A stretch of DNA of 33,802 nt from Opitutia bacterium (GCA_003153035.1 PMBT01000047.1:6858-40659); one strand, 5' to 3'. Shown: positions 15,153-24,461, counted from the stretch's first letter. Notes: generated by a model from the sequence alone, not told the origin. Translations and numbers: made by a program.

Positions 15153-16078
15153 CCCCCGGCCGGCTTCTGTATTTCGCCTGGTACAAACCGGCGGAACTCC
15201 TGGCCCGCTCGCGACGCGAAGGCGGCCCTGTCAACCAATGGCGCAATCGGCGGGGGCGCCTTCAGATGATCGCGGCCGCGGGCCGGCTGGCGCCGTTGCC
15301 TCCACCCCCGGCCAACGCACCGGAAGTGTGCTTTCTCACTGGACGCCGGTTCTGGTATCAAACGGCATTCTGCTTTTGGTCGCTGTGCCGGCATGCCGGC
15401 CGGCCGCTGCGGGCGGCTTTCTACGACGACGGCACGTTCGATGAACCGCTGCGGACGGAGTGCCTCCGGCTGTTTCCCGGCGCTAGGCTGCACGACGCCC
15501 GCGCGATCGCAGCGTCGCTGGACGAGCACCTGCCGGTCGCACGCTTTCCCACGCTGCGCGCGCGCCGGCTCGTTTACCCCAATCTGCGCAAACTGACCGA
15601 CGTCCACGCCGGCGCCCCTGGCTGGCGGCTTGTTTTGGATTCCGACATGCTGTTTTTCCGCCGTCCCGACCTGCTGCTCGCCTGGCTCGATGCGCCCGCC
15701 TGTCCGCTGCACATGGTGGACGTGAAGGATGCCTACGGCTATTCGCAGGCGCTCATGGAGTCACTCGTCGGCGCGCCAATTCCGCACCGTCTCAACGTAG
15801 GTCTTTGCGGATTGCGCAGCGACGAACTTGATTGGGATCGGCTTGAAGCCTGGTGTCGGCGCCTGCAGGCGGTCGAAGGCACGAGCTATTACCAGGAGCA
15901 GGCCCTCGCCGCCATGTGGCTGGCCGGCCGCGAGTGCACTGTGGCCCCGCGGGACGACTACGTGCTCATGCCGGACGAGGGTGAGGCGCGGCGACCGCTT
16001 GCGGCGATGCATCATTACGTGGATATCTCCAAACGCGGCTACTTCCGTCACGCCTGGAAGCTCGTCGCGGCGCATTGA
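15149..16078 (+). CDS. Putative GT-A glycosyltransferase (GT8-like DxD protein)
   Basis: A 309-residue protein not assignable to a named family by eye. It shows a strand and DxD element WRLVLDSDMLFFRRPDLLLAWL (159-180), the kind of metal-binding motif seen in GT8 and related retaining transferases. YPNLRKLTD lies before it, and the C-terminal HHYVDISKRGYFRHAW is reminiscent of the metal-ligand histidine at the end of GT8-type enzymes. RLNVGLCGLRS fits the donor-site strand of that fold. No signal peptide or membrane helix is seen. Overlaps the neighbour upstream by four bases and ends three bases before the next GTG. The position inside the cluster supports a sugar-transfer role; a GT8-like label is tentative. 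Confidence 0.7.
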   Translation: MTPGRLLYFAWYKPAELLARSRREGGPVNQWRNRRGRLQMIAAAGRLAPLPPPPANAPEVCFLTGRRFWYQTAFCFWSLCRHAGRPLRAAFYDDGTFDEPLRTECLRLFPGARLHDARAIAASLDEHLPVARFPTLRARRLVYPNLRKLTDVHAGAPGWRLVLDSDMLFFRRPDLLLAWLDAPACPLHMVDVKDAYGYSQALMESLVGAPIPHRLNVGLCGLRSDELDWDRLEAWCRRLQAVEGTSYYQEQALAAMWLAGRECTVAPRDDYVLMPDEGEARRPLAAMHHYVDISKRGYFRHAWKLVAAH

Positions 16079-16081
16079 ACC

Positions 16082-17023
16082 GTGGCTCCGCTCGTCTCCA
16101 TTATCATTCCCTGCCACAACGCCGCGCCCTGGCTTGCGGCAACGCTTGAGTCGGCGCTGGGGCAGACCTGGCCGGAGAAAGAGATTATTCTCGTCGACGA
16201 TGGTTCAACCGATGACAGTCTGGCGATCGCCCGCTCGTACGAGCCGCGTGGCGTGTGCGTGCACACGCAGCCCAACGGGGGCGCGAGTGCGGCACGCAAC
16301 ACCGGCCTGCGGGAGACCCACGGAGAGTATATCCAGTTTCTCGACGCCGACGATCTGCTCGCGCCGGACAAGATTGCGCTGCAGATGGCGCTAGCTGAAT
16401 CATCCGCCCCTGACGTCGTGCTATGCGGCACTTGGAAACGGTTCCGAAATACCCCAGGTGATGCTGTTGAAGTCCCGGAGCCTCTCTGCGCGGACATGGC
16501 GCCATTGCCTTGGGTTGCTCTGAAATTTGCCCAGCACGCGATGATGCATCCTGCGGCGTGGCTGGTGTCGCGCGCACTGGCGGACCGCGCCGGACTATGG
16601 GACGAGTCTCTTTCGCTTGATGACGACGGTGAGTACTTCACCCGCATCGTGCTCGCCTCGCAGGCAGTCCGATGCTGTCGTGGGGCCGTTTCCTATTATC
16701 GTTCTGGCCTGTTGGGCAGCTTGAGCCGCCGCCGTTCGCGGATTGCCTGGGACAGCGCCTGGCGTTCGCTTGAACTGTCCGTCGGGAGGCTGCTCCACGT
16801 CGAGGACTCGCCGCAAACCCGCCTCGCTTGTGCAACGGCTTTTCAGCAATTCATCTATGATGCGTTCCCGGCGGCTCCCGGCCTCTGCCAGCGTGCGACC
16901 CGGCGCGTCGCTGAACTCGGGGGATGCGATCTCCCGCCACCAATGGGACCCAAAACGCGAGCCTTCGCCCGCGTCTTCGGCTGGCGCAATGTCTGGCGCA
17001 TGAAATACTGGTTTCATCGCTGA
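16082..17023 (+). CDS. Glycosyltransferase family 2 protein
   Basis: A 313-residue GT-A enzyme with textbook motifs: VSIIIPCHNAAPWL (5-18), IILVDDGSTDDS (35-46), NGGASAARNTGL (65-76) and IQFLDADDLLAPDKI (84-98). The later acidic segment SLDDDGEYFTRI is the typical acceptor-site motif. A GTG at 16082, three bases after the preceding stop, is used as start. The stop TGA shares one base with the following ATG (TGATG). Specificity unknown. Confidence 0.9.
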   Translation: MAPLVSIIIPCHNAAPWLAATLESALGQTWPEKEIILVDDGSTDDSLAIARSYEPRGVCVHTQPNGGASAARNTGLRETHGEYIQFLDADDLLAPDKIALQMALAESSAPDVVLCGTWKRFRNTPGDAVEVPEPLCADMAPLPWVALKFAQHAMMHPAAWLVSRALADRAGLWDESLSLDDDGEYFTRIVLASQAVRCCRGAVSYYRSGLLGSLSRRRSRIAWDSAWRSLELSVGRLLHVEDSPQTRLACATAFQQFIYDAFPAAPGLCQRATRRVAELGGCDLPPPMGPKTRAFARVFGWRNVWRMKYWFHR

Positions 17024-18237
17024 TGCCGAAGCGCATCCTGATCATCACGAGCGGCCACTTGTGCCGCCATCCGCGCCCGCTCAAGGAGGCGGAGACCCTC
17101 GGACGCGCCGGATACGACGTGACCGTGCTGACGGTGCGGAACCATCCGCCTTCCGAGGCGCTCGACCGGGACCTGCTGCGGGATGCGCCGTTTCGATGCG
17201 AGGCGATCGACATGCTGGATGCCAGACGTCCCGCAGTCTTCGCGCGACGCCTCGGACTCTGGCTGGCGCGGCATGCTGCGGCCAAACACGGGCTCCCGAC
17301 CGTGTATTCGCTCGGCCCCGCGCGGGCCTTGCTCCGGCGCGCGCGCCGCATTCCCGCGGATCTCACCATCGTGCACACGGAGGTGCCGTTCTGGGTCGGC
17401 GCGAACCTGCTGCGGGATGGGCGGCGTGTGGCGGCGGATTTCGAAGACTGGCACTCCGAAGACTTGCTGCCCGATGAACGAGCCGGCCGACCTCTTCCGC
17501 TTATCCGCAAGATCGAACGAACGATGCTCAACGCCACGGCGTTTGCGACCACCACATCGAACGCTTTAGCCGATGCGCTGCAAGAGCGCTACCGCGGCCC
17601 CCGCGCGCAAGTGATCACCAATTCCTTCCGGCTGCAGCCGGATCCCCGTTCGCCTGTTCCAGGCGGGCCGCCGACGCTATTCTGGTTTTCGCAGACCCTC
17701 GGTCCGGGGCGGGGCTTGGAACCCTTTTTCACCGCCTGGCAGCGAACGCGACAGCCGAGCCGCGTGGTCCTGCTCGGAGAACCCTATCAAAAGTATGACC
17801 GGACTCTGGTCGGAGCATTGCGAGAAAGTCATCGCACCTGGTTAAGTTTCCTTGCGCCGGTGCCTCCGGGGAACCTTCCTGCCACCATCGCCCGACACGA
17901 TATCGGTCTGGCGCTCGAAGCGAGCGTACCGTCGAACAAGAACTGTACTATTTCCAACAAGATTCTCCAATACCTGAACGCCGGCCTAGCGGTTCTCGCC
18001 ACACCGACCGCCGGGCATCGTGAGGTATTGGCGCGCGAACCTGACGCTGGTGTTATCGTGGATTTCCACGATACAGCGTCAGCCGCCGCCACGCTGGATG
18101 CGTTGCTCGCTGACCGGGAGGCGCTGGCCCGCCGGCAAAAAGCGGCGCGCCGGTTGGCCGAAGAGGTTTACTGCTGGGAGCGGGAGGCTCCGAAATTGCT
18201 GGCCGCAGTTGAGGCGGCGTTGGCCGCCACCCCCTGA
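17023..18237 (+). CDS. Glycosyltransferase family 4-like protein
   Basis: A 404-residue GT-B protein. It begins RILIITSGHLCRHPRPLKEAETL, with HPRP near residue 17, a form common among GT4-like transferases that start with a receptor strand and conserved RP. Later segments include TIVHTEVPFW, ADFEDWHSED, FAFATTTSNALAD-type switch residues, and SNKILQYLNAGLAVLATPTAGHREVL, which replaces the usual E-x7-E loop. The ATG at 17023 is chosen because the frame upstream lies inside the previous gene. Two bases separate it from the next GTG. Donor unknown. Confidence 0.8.
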   Translation: MPKRILIITSGHLCRHPRPLKEAETLGRAGYDVTVLTVRNHPPSEALDRDLLRDAPFRCEAIDMLDARRPAVFARRLGLWLARHAAAKHGLPTVYSLGPARALLRRARRIPADLTIVHTEVPFWVGANLLRDGRRVAADFEDWHSEDLLPDERAGRPLPLIRKIERTMLNATAFATTTSNALADALQERYRGPRAQVITNSFRLQPDPRSPVPGGPPTLFWFSQTLGPGRGLEPFFTAWQRTRQPSRVVLLGEPYQKYDRTLVGALRESHRTWLSFLAPVPPGNLPATIARHDIGLALEASVPSNKNCTISNKILQYLNAGLAVLATPTAGHREVLAREPDAGVIVDFHDTASAAATLDALLADREALARRQKAARRLAEEVYCWEREAPKLLAAVEAALAATP

Positions 18238-18239
18238 CC

Positions 18240-19571
18240 GTGAGACGCCTGCTGATCGTATCGCCGCACTGGCCGCCCATCAACGCGCCTGACCACCAGC
18301 GGGTGCGGATGAGCCTTCCTTACTACCGTCAGCACGGCTGGGAACCAGTCGTGCTGGCCGTGCGCCCCGACGACGTGGCCGGCTCGCGCGAGCCGGAGCT
18401 GGAGCAAACGTATCCGGCGGATGTGCGGGTCGTGCGCTGCCGTGCCTTGCCGCTTCGTTGGACGCGTTGGATCGGACTCGGCAATCTTGGGTTGAGAGCG
18501 TGGTGGCCTCTGCTTCGGGCCGGCTCGCGCCTTATCAAGGGCGAACGCTTTGACCTCGTGCTGTTTTCCAACACTCAGTTCATTACTTTCACCCTCGGAC
18601 CATGGTGGTGTCGCTGGTTTGGAATTCCGTATGTAATCGACCTCCAGGATCCATGGCGCACCGACAGCTATGAGCAGCCGGGCGCACCGCCACCCCCAGG
18701 CGGACGGAAATACCTGCTCGCGCGCTGCCTGGCCTTTTTGTGCGAGGGACCGACCTATCGTCGCACGGCCGGATTTATCAGCGTATCGCCGCGTTATCTT
18801 TCTGACCTCGCGCAACGCTATCCCTGGTTTCGGGACAAACCGCAGGCGACCATCCGGTTCGGTGTTTCCGTCGCGGATTTCGAATACATCCGTCTTCATC
18901 CGCCCGCTGGCGCCCGGCTGGCCCGTCAGGCCGGCAAGATTAATCTGCTCTACACCGGCGCGGCCGGTCCGATCATGCCGCACGCGCTCAATATTCTCTT
19001 CGCAGGATTCTCCCGCTACAAGCAGGCCCATCCGGAACGCGCCGCCCGATTCCAATTCCATTTCGTCGGCACCAGCTACGTGGCGCCGGGCCAGGGGACG
19101 CCGTCGGTCCTGCCCATGGCGGAGCAATTTGGCCTCGCGGGATCTGTCGAGGAGATCCCCCACCGCATCGGTTATCTGGAGAGCCTGGCGTTGCTGCTGC
19201 AGGCCGATGCGTTGATCCTGCCTGGATCGAGCGATCCGGCCTACTCCCCCTCGAAGCTCTATCCCTACTACCTGTCCGGAAAGCCGATTCTTGGCGTCGT
19301 GTTCGAGAACAGCCACCTGCAAGAGTTGCTGACTGAGTTCGCCTGCGCGTGGTTGGTGCCGTTCTCTCCCGCAGGCGCCAACGATGCGGCGTATTCTAGG
19401 CTGGCGGAGTTCTTCGACCACGCGTTGTCCGGATTTCCCGCAGGTGTCCTGCCACCGCGCAACGATTCAGCTTTCCGCGAGGGTTACCTCGCGGAACCAC
19501 TGACGGAGGCCCAATGCGAGTTTTTCGCAGCCATCCTCACCCGGCACGCCGCCCCCCACCGGCGGGATTGA
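18240..19571 (+). CDS. Glycosyltransferase family 4-like protein
   Basis: A 443-residue GT-B protein. The start LLIVSPHWPPINAPDHQR (4-21) resembles the N-terminal strand and glycine/proline loop of GT4 enzymes. DLVLFSNTQFI, YVIDLQDPWR and GFISVSPRYLSDL mark the acceptor domain. NLLYTGAAGPI and the segment YSPSKLYPYYLSGKPILGV mark the nucleotide-sugar domain, with SKLYPY in the place of the acidic loop. It starts with GTG two bases after the preceding gene. A 96-base gap follows. Which sugar it handles is not evident. Confidence 0.8.
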   Translation: MRRLLIVSPHWPPINAPDHQRVRMSLPYYRQHGWEPVVLAVRPDDVAGSREPELEQTYPADVRVVRCRALPLRWTRWIGLGNLGLRAWWPLLRAGSRLIKGERFDLVLFSNTQFITFTLGPWWCRWFGIPYVIDLQDPWRTDSYEQPGAPPPPGGRKYLLARCLAFLCEGPTYRRTAGFISVSPRYLSDLAQRYPWFRDKPQATIRFGVSVADFEYIRLHPPAGARLARQAGKINLLYTGAAGPIMPHALNILFAGFSRYKQAHPERAARFQFHFVGTSYVAPGQGTPSVLPMAEQFGLAGSVEEIPHRIGYLESLALLLQADALILPGSSDPAYSPSKLYPYYLSGKPILGVVFENSHLQELLTEFACAWLVPFSPAGANDAAYSRLAEFFDHALSGFPAGVLPPRNDSAFREGYLAEPLTEAQCEFFAAILTRHAAPHRRD

Positions 19572-19667
19572 GCCGGTTCTCCGCGCCCCGCATTCCCCTC
19601 CCAACCGGGATGATCCACTGATCGGACCGCTTGCGTCCATCCGCCCTTCCCACTCTCGATTTCTGCC

Positions 19668-21113
19668 ATGGCTGCTCCGAGGCAACCCTCGATGGAGAAT
19701 CTCACCTTCCCGCCCGCGGATGAACGGATGCGGCTGCGGCTGTTTCAACAGGCGCTCATCGCCGCGGTCGCCATGGTGGGCGCGTTGTGGTGGACCGCAG
19801 GGAACGCCCATGACTGGACCTTCTACCTCGGCATGACGATCTGCCTGTTGGCCCTGCTGCCCACTCTGGTGTGGACGCGCACGATGGGGCACAACTATCC
19901 GATCTTTGAGATCTTCATCGCGACCAACCTTACGTCCTACGGGCTTCCGCTCCTGACAGAGCACGATGCGGTTGTGCTCTTCAATGAACGGGTGCGACAG
20001 GATGCCGCCCTGGTCGTGGTCGCCTTCCTGGCCGCCGCCAGCATCGCCTACTACGCCACACCTGGGTATCCGCGCACCACCCCTTTTTGGACCAAGCAGG
20101 TGCTGGAGCGTCCGAACAAGCAGTGGATGCTCCGGGGCCTGATTCTCTCCACCCTCTACACTTTGATCGTGCCGTATTTGTACGCCCCTCCATCTGGCGT
20201 CGAAGGTATCCTCCGCGCGGTGTTCTTCGGCATCGGCACAAGCTGTACCTTTGTCATCTCGATGGCCTGGGGGCTCGGCCGGTTGCGGTCTGGCGAAAAG
20301 GCGCTCATCGTTGTGTGTCTCGCATTGCAATTTGTTCTGTTGAGCGCGTCGCTCATCCTGCGGGCGGGGACGTCGATCGTTCTCCTCGGGTTCGTGGGCT
20401 ACTTCTTTGGTTCACGGCGGATTCCCTACATTGCCCTCGCCGTCGCCCTGCCGATCCTGGCAGCGCTAAATATCGGCAAGTACGACCTGCGCAAAACATA
20501 CTGGACGCCGGAGCTTCAGTACCAGCCGAGTCTCAACGAGCTTCCGGCATTCTACGCCGAGTGGTTCCGGGCCGGCTTGCGGCCCAAGGTTCAGACCGAC
20601 ACCAAGGCTGGCAAGCTGCTGCTTGAACGCAACTCGCTGCTGCAGATCCTTTGTCTCGTGATTGATCGCACCCCGGACTTCCAGCCGTACCTCTACGGTC
20701 AGACCTACAAACAGATCCCTGGGCAGTTCGTGCCGCGCCTCTTCTGGCCGGAGAAGCCGCGTGGTCATATCAGCACCTACACGCTCAGCATTTATTACGG
20801 CCTCCAAAGCGAAGAGGCGACCCACGAGACCACGATCGCCTTCGGCTTCCTGCCGGAAGCCTACGCCAACTTCGGCATCTGGGGTGCGCTTGGCCTCGGC
20901 GTGGTGTTTGGCGTTTGTTTTCGGAAGATCACGCGGTGGTCGGTGCGCAGCCCGATCTTCTCCTATGCCGGCCTGATGTTGATCCTGCTTTCCGCCTGGA
21001 GTTTTCAAACGGAGCTGACGCTTAGCGGATGGCTCGCCTCGCTTTTCCAAGGCTCCGTTTCGATTTTCGCCTTCGCCTTTGTCTTCCGCCGATTCCAAGA
21101 AGTCTCCGAGTGA
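19668..21113 (+). CDS. O-antigen polymerase-like membrane protein (Wzy-type)
   Basis: A 481-residue polytopic membrane protein with about ten hydrophobic segments, for example AALIAVAMVGALWW-like at 27-43, AALVVVAFLAAASIAYYA and IALAVALPILAALNI. After a long hydrophilic stretch comes QIPGQFVPRLFWPEKPRGH. A PR-x-FWP-x-KP element in the large loop is common in oligosaccharide repeat-unit polymerases, followed by ETTIAFGFLPEAYANFGIWGALGLG. The likely role is joining lipid-linked repeat units on the periplasmic side. ATG 19668 is used; ATG 19692 is an alternative. The next gene overlaps its end or starts just after it. Polymerases diverge quickly, so function rests on topology and context. Confidence 0.75.
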   Translation: MAAPRQPSMENLTFPPADERMRLRLFQQALIAAVAMVGALWWTAGNAHDWTFYLGMTICLLALLPTLVWTRTMGHNYPIFEIFIATNLTSYGLPLLTEHDAVVLFNERVRQDAALVVVAFLAAASIAYYATPGYPRTTPFWTKQVLERPNKQWMLRGLILSTLYTLIVPYLYAPPSGVEGILRAVFFGIGTSCTFVISMAWGLGRLRSGEKALIVVCLALQFVLLSASLILRAGTSIVLLGFVGYFFGSRRIPYIALAVALPILAALNIGKYDLRKTYWTPELQYQPSLNELPAFYAEWFRAGLRPKVQTDTKAGKLLLERNSLLQILCLVIDRTPDFQPYLYGQTYKQIPGQFVPRLFWPEKPRGHISTYTLSIYYGLQSEEATHETTIAFGFLPEAYANFGIWGALGLGVVFGVCFRKITRWSVRSPIFSYAGLMLILLSAWSFQTELTLSGWLASLFQGSVSIFAFAFVFRRFQEVSE

Positions 21114-22311
21114 CACAACCGCGGGCCGATTGGCTGTGGTGCTGTCGCATCCCACGCAGTATTATAGCCCCTGGTTTCGCTGGCTGCGTATGCACACGTC
21201 GCTCACGTTTCGGGTGTTCTATCTGTGGGACTTCGGTGTGGTCGCCCGGCAGGACCCCCAGTTCCAGGTGAAATTCGCGTGGGATGTCGACCTGCTGACC
21301 GGGTATGATTCCGAGTTCGTGCCCAACCGCGCCACCCGGCCCGGCACCGGGCATTTCTGGGGGATGCGTAATCCCGCGCTTCTAGCCCGCCTCGAGGAGT
21401 GGCGACCCGACGCCGTGCTCCTCTTTGGTTATCGCTATGCCACGCACCTCCGGGTCATCGCCTGGTGCCGCCGTCGGCGGATCCCGCTCATTTTCCGCGG
21501 CGATTCGCATCTCCTGGGCCAGCCGCGGCCGTCATTGCTCAAGCGCATCGCGCTGCGCGGACTCTACCGTCAATTCGCCGCCGTCACGTATGTCGGTGCC
21601 GCCAATCGCGCCTATTTTGAGGCGTTCGGGGTGCCGGCGGCCCATCTGTATTTCGCGCCGCATGCGGTCAACCATGAGCATTTCGATCCGCGCAATCCCA
21701 CACATCAGGAGGCGGCGCAGCGCCTGCGCGTTCAACTGGGTCTGCCAGCCGGACGCCGCGTCGTGCTTTTCGCCGGCAAACTGGTTCCCGCCAAGCAGCC
21801 ACTTGGGCTGCTGGAGGCTTTTCTCTCGGCGCCGCGGACGGACGTCACGTTGCTTTACGTTGGCGAGGGCGACGAGAAGCCTGCCCTGCAAGCCCGCGCC
21901 GCACAGGTCTCCGGGGCCGATGTGCGCTTCCTCCCCTTTGCCAACCAGAGCGAGATGCCCGCGCGGTACCTGCTCGCCGATCTCTTCGTGCTTCCGTCGC
22001 GCGGCAATTACGAAACGTGGGGGCTCGCCATCAACGAGGCCATGCACATGGGCGTTCCCTGCCTCGTGAGCAATGTCGTTGGCTGCCAGCGCGACTTGGT
22101 AACCGATGGAGACACCGGCTGGGTTTTCCGCGCCAATGACCCGGCTCATCTGGGGGCGAAGCTTGACGAAGCGCTGGACGGTCTCCATCGCGACGCCCCC
22201 GGCTTCAGGGAACGTGTCGGCGTGCGTGTTGCCGGGTACACTTACGCGCAGGCAACGGACGGATTGTTGCGCGCACTCGCGGCCGCCCGCTCACCGGCGT
22301 TGAGCCCATGA
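21079..22311 (+). CDS. Glycosyltransferase family 4 protein
   Basis: Up to 410 residues. It shows LAVVLSHPTQYYSPWFRWL near the start, a form shared by GT4 proteins beginning with HPTQY. Further on are LIFRGDSHLL, VTYVGAANRAYF, VVLFAGKLVPAKQPLGLLEAF (donor-domain start) and ETWGLAINEAMHMGVPCLVS, the E-x7-E loop. The start is uncertain: a TTG at 21079 overlaps the polymerase gene by 35 bases, and a TTG at 21130 just before the first strand is also possible. Neither has a clear ribosome-binding site. The stop overlaps the next ATG by four bases. Confidence 0.87.
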   Translation: MSSADSKKSPSDTTAGRLAVVLSHPTQYYSPWFRWLRMHTSLTFRVFYLWDFGVVARQDPQFQVKFAWDVDLLTGYDSEFVPNRATRPGTGHFWGMRNPALLARLEEWRPDAVLLFGYRYATHLRVIAWCRRRRIPLIFRGDSHLLGQPRPSLLKRIALRGLYRQFAAVTYVGAANRAYFEAFGVPAAHLYFAPHAVNHEHFDPRNPTHQEAAQRLRVQLGLPAGRRVVLFAGKLVPAKQPLGLLEAFLSAPRTDVTLLYVGEGDEKPALQARAAQVSGADVRFLPFANQSEMPARYLLADLFVLPSRGNYETWGLAINEAMHMGVPCLVSNVVGCQRDLVTDGDTGWVFRANDPAHLGAKLDEALDGLHRDAPGFRERVGVRVAGYTYAQATDGLLRALAAARSPALSP

Positions 22312-23441
22312 AGATCAATATTGTCATGGGGTTTTTCCTGCCGGTGCCGCCCGTCGCCGGCGGCGCCATGGAAAAAGCCTGGTTCCGTCTCGGCCGCGAG
22401 TTTGCTGCCGCCGGTCACACGGTCACCCTGCTATCGCGCTGCTGGCCCAACTTTCCGCTGCGAGAGAAGATCGATGGCGTCGAGCTGATCCGCGTGCCCG
22501 GCTTCAACCATACGCGGCGGCTTGTCCTCAATCTCCTGCTCGATGGACTTTGGGGGCTGCGCCTGCTCCGCCATCTGCCCGCTGCCGACATCACGGTCTG
22601 CAACACCGTCTCGCTGCCCATTCATCTGCCGCGGCTGCGGCCGCGCGCGGGACGTGTTGTCGTTGTGCTCGGACGCATGCCCAAGGGGCAGATCCGTTTT
22701 TACCGAGGCGCCGCGCGGCTGATCGCCACCAGTGAAGCCGTGGCCGCCCGGGTAGCCCACGAGTGCCCTGCCCTCGTGCCGCGCACGCGGGTTTTTCCCA
22801 ATCCCATCGACTGGCAGCTGCATACGTCCTGTGCTGCGCAACGCGGCGATCCGGTGATGGTTGGCTTCGCCGGCCGGCTGCATCCTGAGAAGGGCCTCGA
22901 ACTTCTGCTGCGTGCCGCCATACGTCTGGCGGCCGAACCCGGGCTGCCCCAATGGCGCGTGGTCCTGCGCGGCCCGAGCGATGTCCGGCGCGGCGGCGGC
23001 GGCGAAGCCTATGTGCGGCGGCTGCAAAAAGAGTTTACTGACCGGCTGGGCGGGCGCCTGGCGTGGGAGCCGCCGATCTTCGACGCGGCGGCTCTCGCGC
23101 AATTCTACGGCACGCTGGATATCTTCTGCTACCCGAGCCTTGCCGCGCAGGGCGAGGGCCTGAGCGTCGCGCCACTCGAAGCCATGGCCGCCGGGGCCGT
23201 GCCTGTGCTCTCGCGACTCGATTGCTACCGCGACATGCTGCACGAGGGTGAGAACGGATTCACCTTCGATCACACGGCGCCGGATGCCGAAATCGGCCTC
23301 GCCGCCGTGCTGGCGCGTCTGATCCAGGATTCTAGCCTGCGCCGCGCGGCGGCGACTCAAGCCCAGGCCGAGGCGCGTCGTTTTGACTACGGGGTCGTCG
23401 GCCGCGCGCTCCTCGAGGACTTTGCGCAATTGACCCGGTAG
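22308..23441 (+). CDS. Glycosyltransferase family 4 protein
   Basis: A 377-residue GT-B enzyme. The first strand runs into a loop VPPVAGGAMEKAWFRLGREFA (13-33), with glycine-rich residues facing the donor. LIATSEAVAARV (138-149) and VFPNPIDWQ (162-170) close the acceptor domain. VMVGFAGRLHPEKGLELLLRA (183-203) begins the donor domain, and EGLSVAPLE (283-291) is the E-x7-E motif. ATG start within the preceding stop (ATGA). The 27-base gap to the acyltransferase carries no visible signal. Confidence 0.9.
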   Translation: MKINIVMGFFLPVPPVAGGAMEKAWFRLGREFAAAGHTVTLLSRCWPNFPLREKIDGVELIRVPGFNHTRRLVLNLLLDGLWGLRLLRHLPAADITVCNTVSLPIHLPRLRPRAGRVVVVLGRMPKGQIRFYRGAARLIATSEAVAARVAHECPALVPRTRVFPNPIDWQLHTSCAAQRGDPVMVGFAGRLHPEKGLELLLRAAIRLAAEPGLPQWRVVLRGPSDVRRGGGGEAYVRRLQKEFTDRLGGRLAWEPPIFDAAALAQFYGTLDIFCYPSLAAQGEGLSVAPLEAMAAGAVPVLSRLDCYRDMLHEGENGFTFDHTAPDAEIGLAAVLARLIQDSSLRRAAATQAQAEARRFDYGVVGRALLEDFAQLTR

Positions 23442-23468
23442 CTTCTCCGTCGATATATCCTTTCCGCC

Positions 23469-24035
23469 TTGCCCGAAGCCGAATCACCTTATCTTGGCCG
23501 CAACTGCGTGACGCCGTACCCCCGGCGCGAGCTTGTGCTGCGCTGGGTGTGGGCCTCTGTCCAAGCCACCCTCTTCCGCTGGAGCCCGCGCCCGTGTCAT
23601 TGGTGGCGCGCGTCGCTGTTGAGGCTCTTCGGCGCCGACATACCGGCACCTGGTCGCGTTGTCGTGTTTCCGTCGGCGCGCATCTATTTCCCCTGGAAGC
23701 TCACCTTGGCCCCGCGCGCGATGGTCGGGCGCCATGTAAATCTCTACAATCTTGCCCGCATCACGCTAGGTTTCGGCGCGAACGTCAGCCAGAACTGCCA
23801 TCTGTGCGCCGGCACGCACGACTTCACCCGCTGGGATATGCCCCTCGTCACCCGGCCGATCATCATCGGCGACAACGCCTGGCTCGGGGCTGATGTATTC
23901 GTCGGACCGGGGGTGACCATCGGTGAGTTGTGCGTCGTGGGAGCGCGTTCCGTGGTGGTCAAGGACCTCCCGCCGCGCATGGTGTGCGCCGGGCATCCCT
24001 GCCGGCCCATCAAGGAACGGCCTCCCTTGGCTTAG
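23469..24035 (+). CDS. WcaF-like hexapeptide-repeat O-acetyltransferase
   Basis: A 188-residue left-handed beta-helix acyltransferase resembling WcaF and other colanic-acid and Nod-type acetyltransferases. Isoleucine- and glycine-rich hexapeptides run from about residue 75 to 165 (for example IIIGDNAWLGADVFVGPGVTIG). The catalytic-type histidine is H117 in AGTHDFT. The closing segment MVCAGHPCRPIK is usual for the family. It would transfer acetyl from acetyl-CoA to a sugar hydroxyl. The start is a TTG at 23469; a GTG at 23508 is possible. The gene ends five bases before the repeat arm of the GxxExxY cassette, so that insertion lies immediately after this gene. Confidence 0.87.
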   Translation: MPEAESPYLGRNCVTPYPRRELVLRWVWASVQATLFRWSPRPCHWWRASLLRLFGADIPAPGRVVVFPSARIYFPWKLTLAPRAMVGRHVNLYNLARITLGFGANVSQNCHLCAGTHDFTRWDMPLVTRPIIIGDNAWLGADVFVGPGVTIGELCVVGARSVVVKDLPPRMVCAGHPCRPIKERPPLA

Positions 24036-24039
24036 CTTT

Positions 24040-24064
24040 ACCACAACGACACAACGGCACGACG
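24040..24064 (+). repeat. Left octamer array of the GxxExxY cassette
   Basis: Phased 8-mers on the plus strand: CACAACGA (24042-24049), CACAACGG (24050-24057), CACGACGT (24058-24065), preceded by AC. The 15-mer CACAACGGCACGACG at 24050-24064 is the exact reverse complement of 24470-24484 on the other side of the gene. The outer ACCACAACG (24040-24048) likewise matches CGTTGTGGT at 24478-24486. Confidence 0.88.
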
Positions 24065-24066
24065 TT

Positions 24067-24459
24067 TTGAAGATCGAAGCCATACAACCTGGCGTTGATG
24101 AGCTCGCGAAGGGTATCGTTGAATGTGCCTTCAAAGTGCACCGCCAACTTGGCGCGGGACTGCTCGAATCAGTCTATGAAATCTGCCTCTGCTATAAGCT
24201 ACGCAAAGCAGGCTTCAGGTTTGTCAGCCAAGCAACCGTGCCGGTGGTGTACGACGCTCTGAGAATCGGTACCGGTTTAAGGCTCAACCTATTGATCGAA
24301 GATCAGGTGATCATTGAGCTGAAGGCGGTTGAAGAATTACTGCCCGTTCATCAAGCCCAACTCCTAACCTATCTGAAGCTGGCGGGCAAACGCCTGGGGC
24401 TGTTGATCAACTTTAACACCCCTCTTCTAAAAGACGGCATTCGACGCTTTGCCTTGTGA
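24067..24459 (+). CDS. GxxExxY protein (PD-(D/E)XK nuclease-like)
   Basis: A 130-residue protein from the TTG at 24067, carrying the family motif G31-LLE-SV-Y37 inside FKVHRQLGAGLLESVYE. Its downstream part LLIEDQVIIELKAVEEL (75-91) has the E84-x-K86 pair of the PD-(D/E)XK nuclease fold to which this family is assigned. Where relatives usually have Asp ten residues before that Glu, this protein has Asn74, so metal-dependent cleavage may be weakened. Biological function of the family is not established. G+C is about half, lower than its neighbours, with codons such as CTA, TTA and AGG. It sits alone between inverted octamer arrays in the glycan operon and is unlikely to take part in glycan synthesis. 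Confidence 0.88.
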   Translation: MKIEAIQPGVDELAKGIVECAFKVHRQLGAGLLESVYEICLCYKLRKAGFRFVSQATVPVVYDALRIGTGLRLNLLIEDQVIIELKAVEELLPVHQAQLLTYLKLAGKRLGLLINFNTPLLKDGIRRFAL

Positions 24460-24461
24460 GA

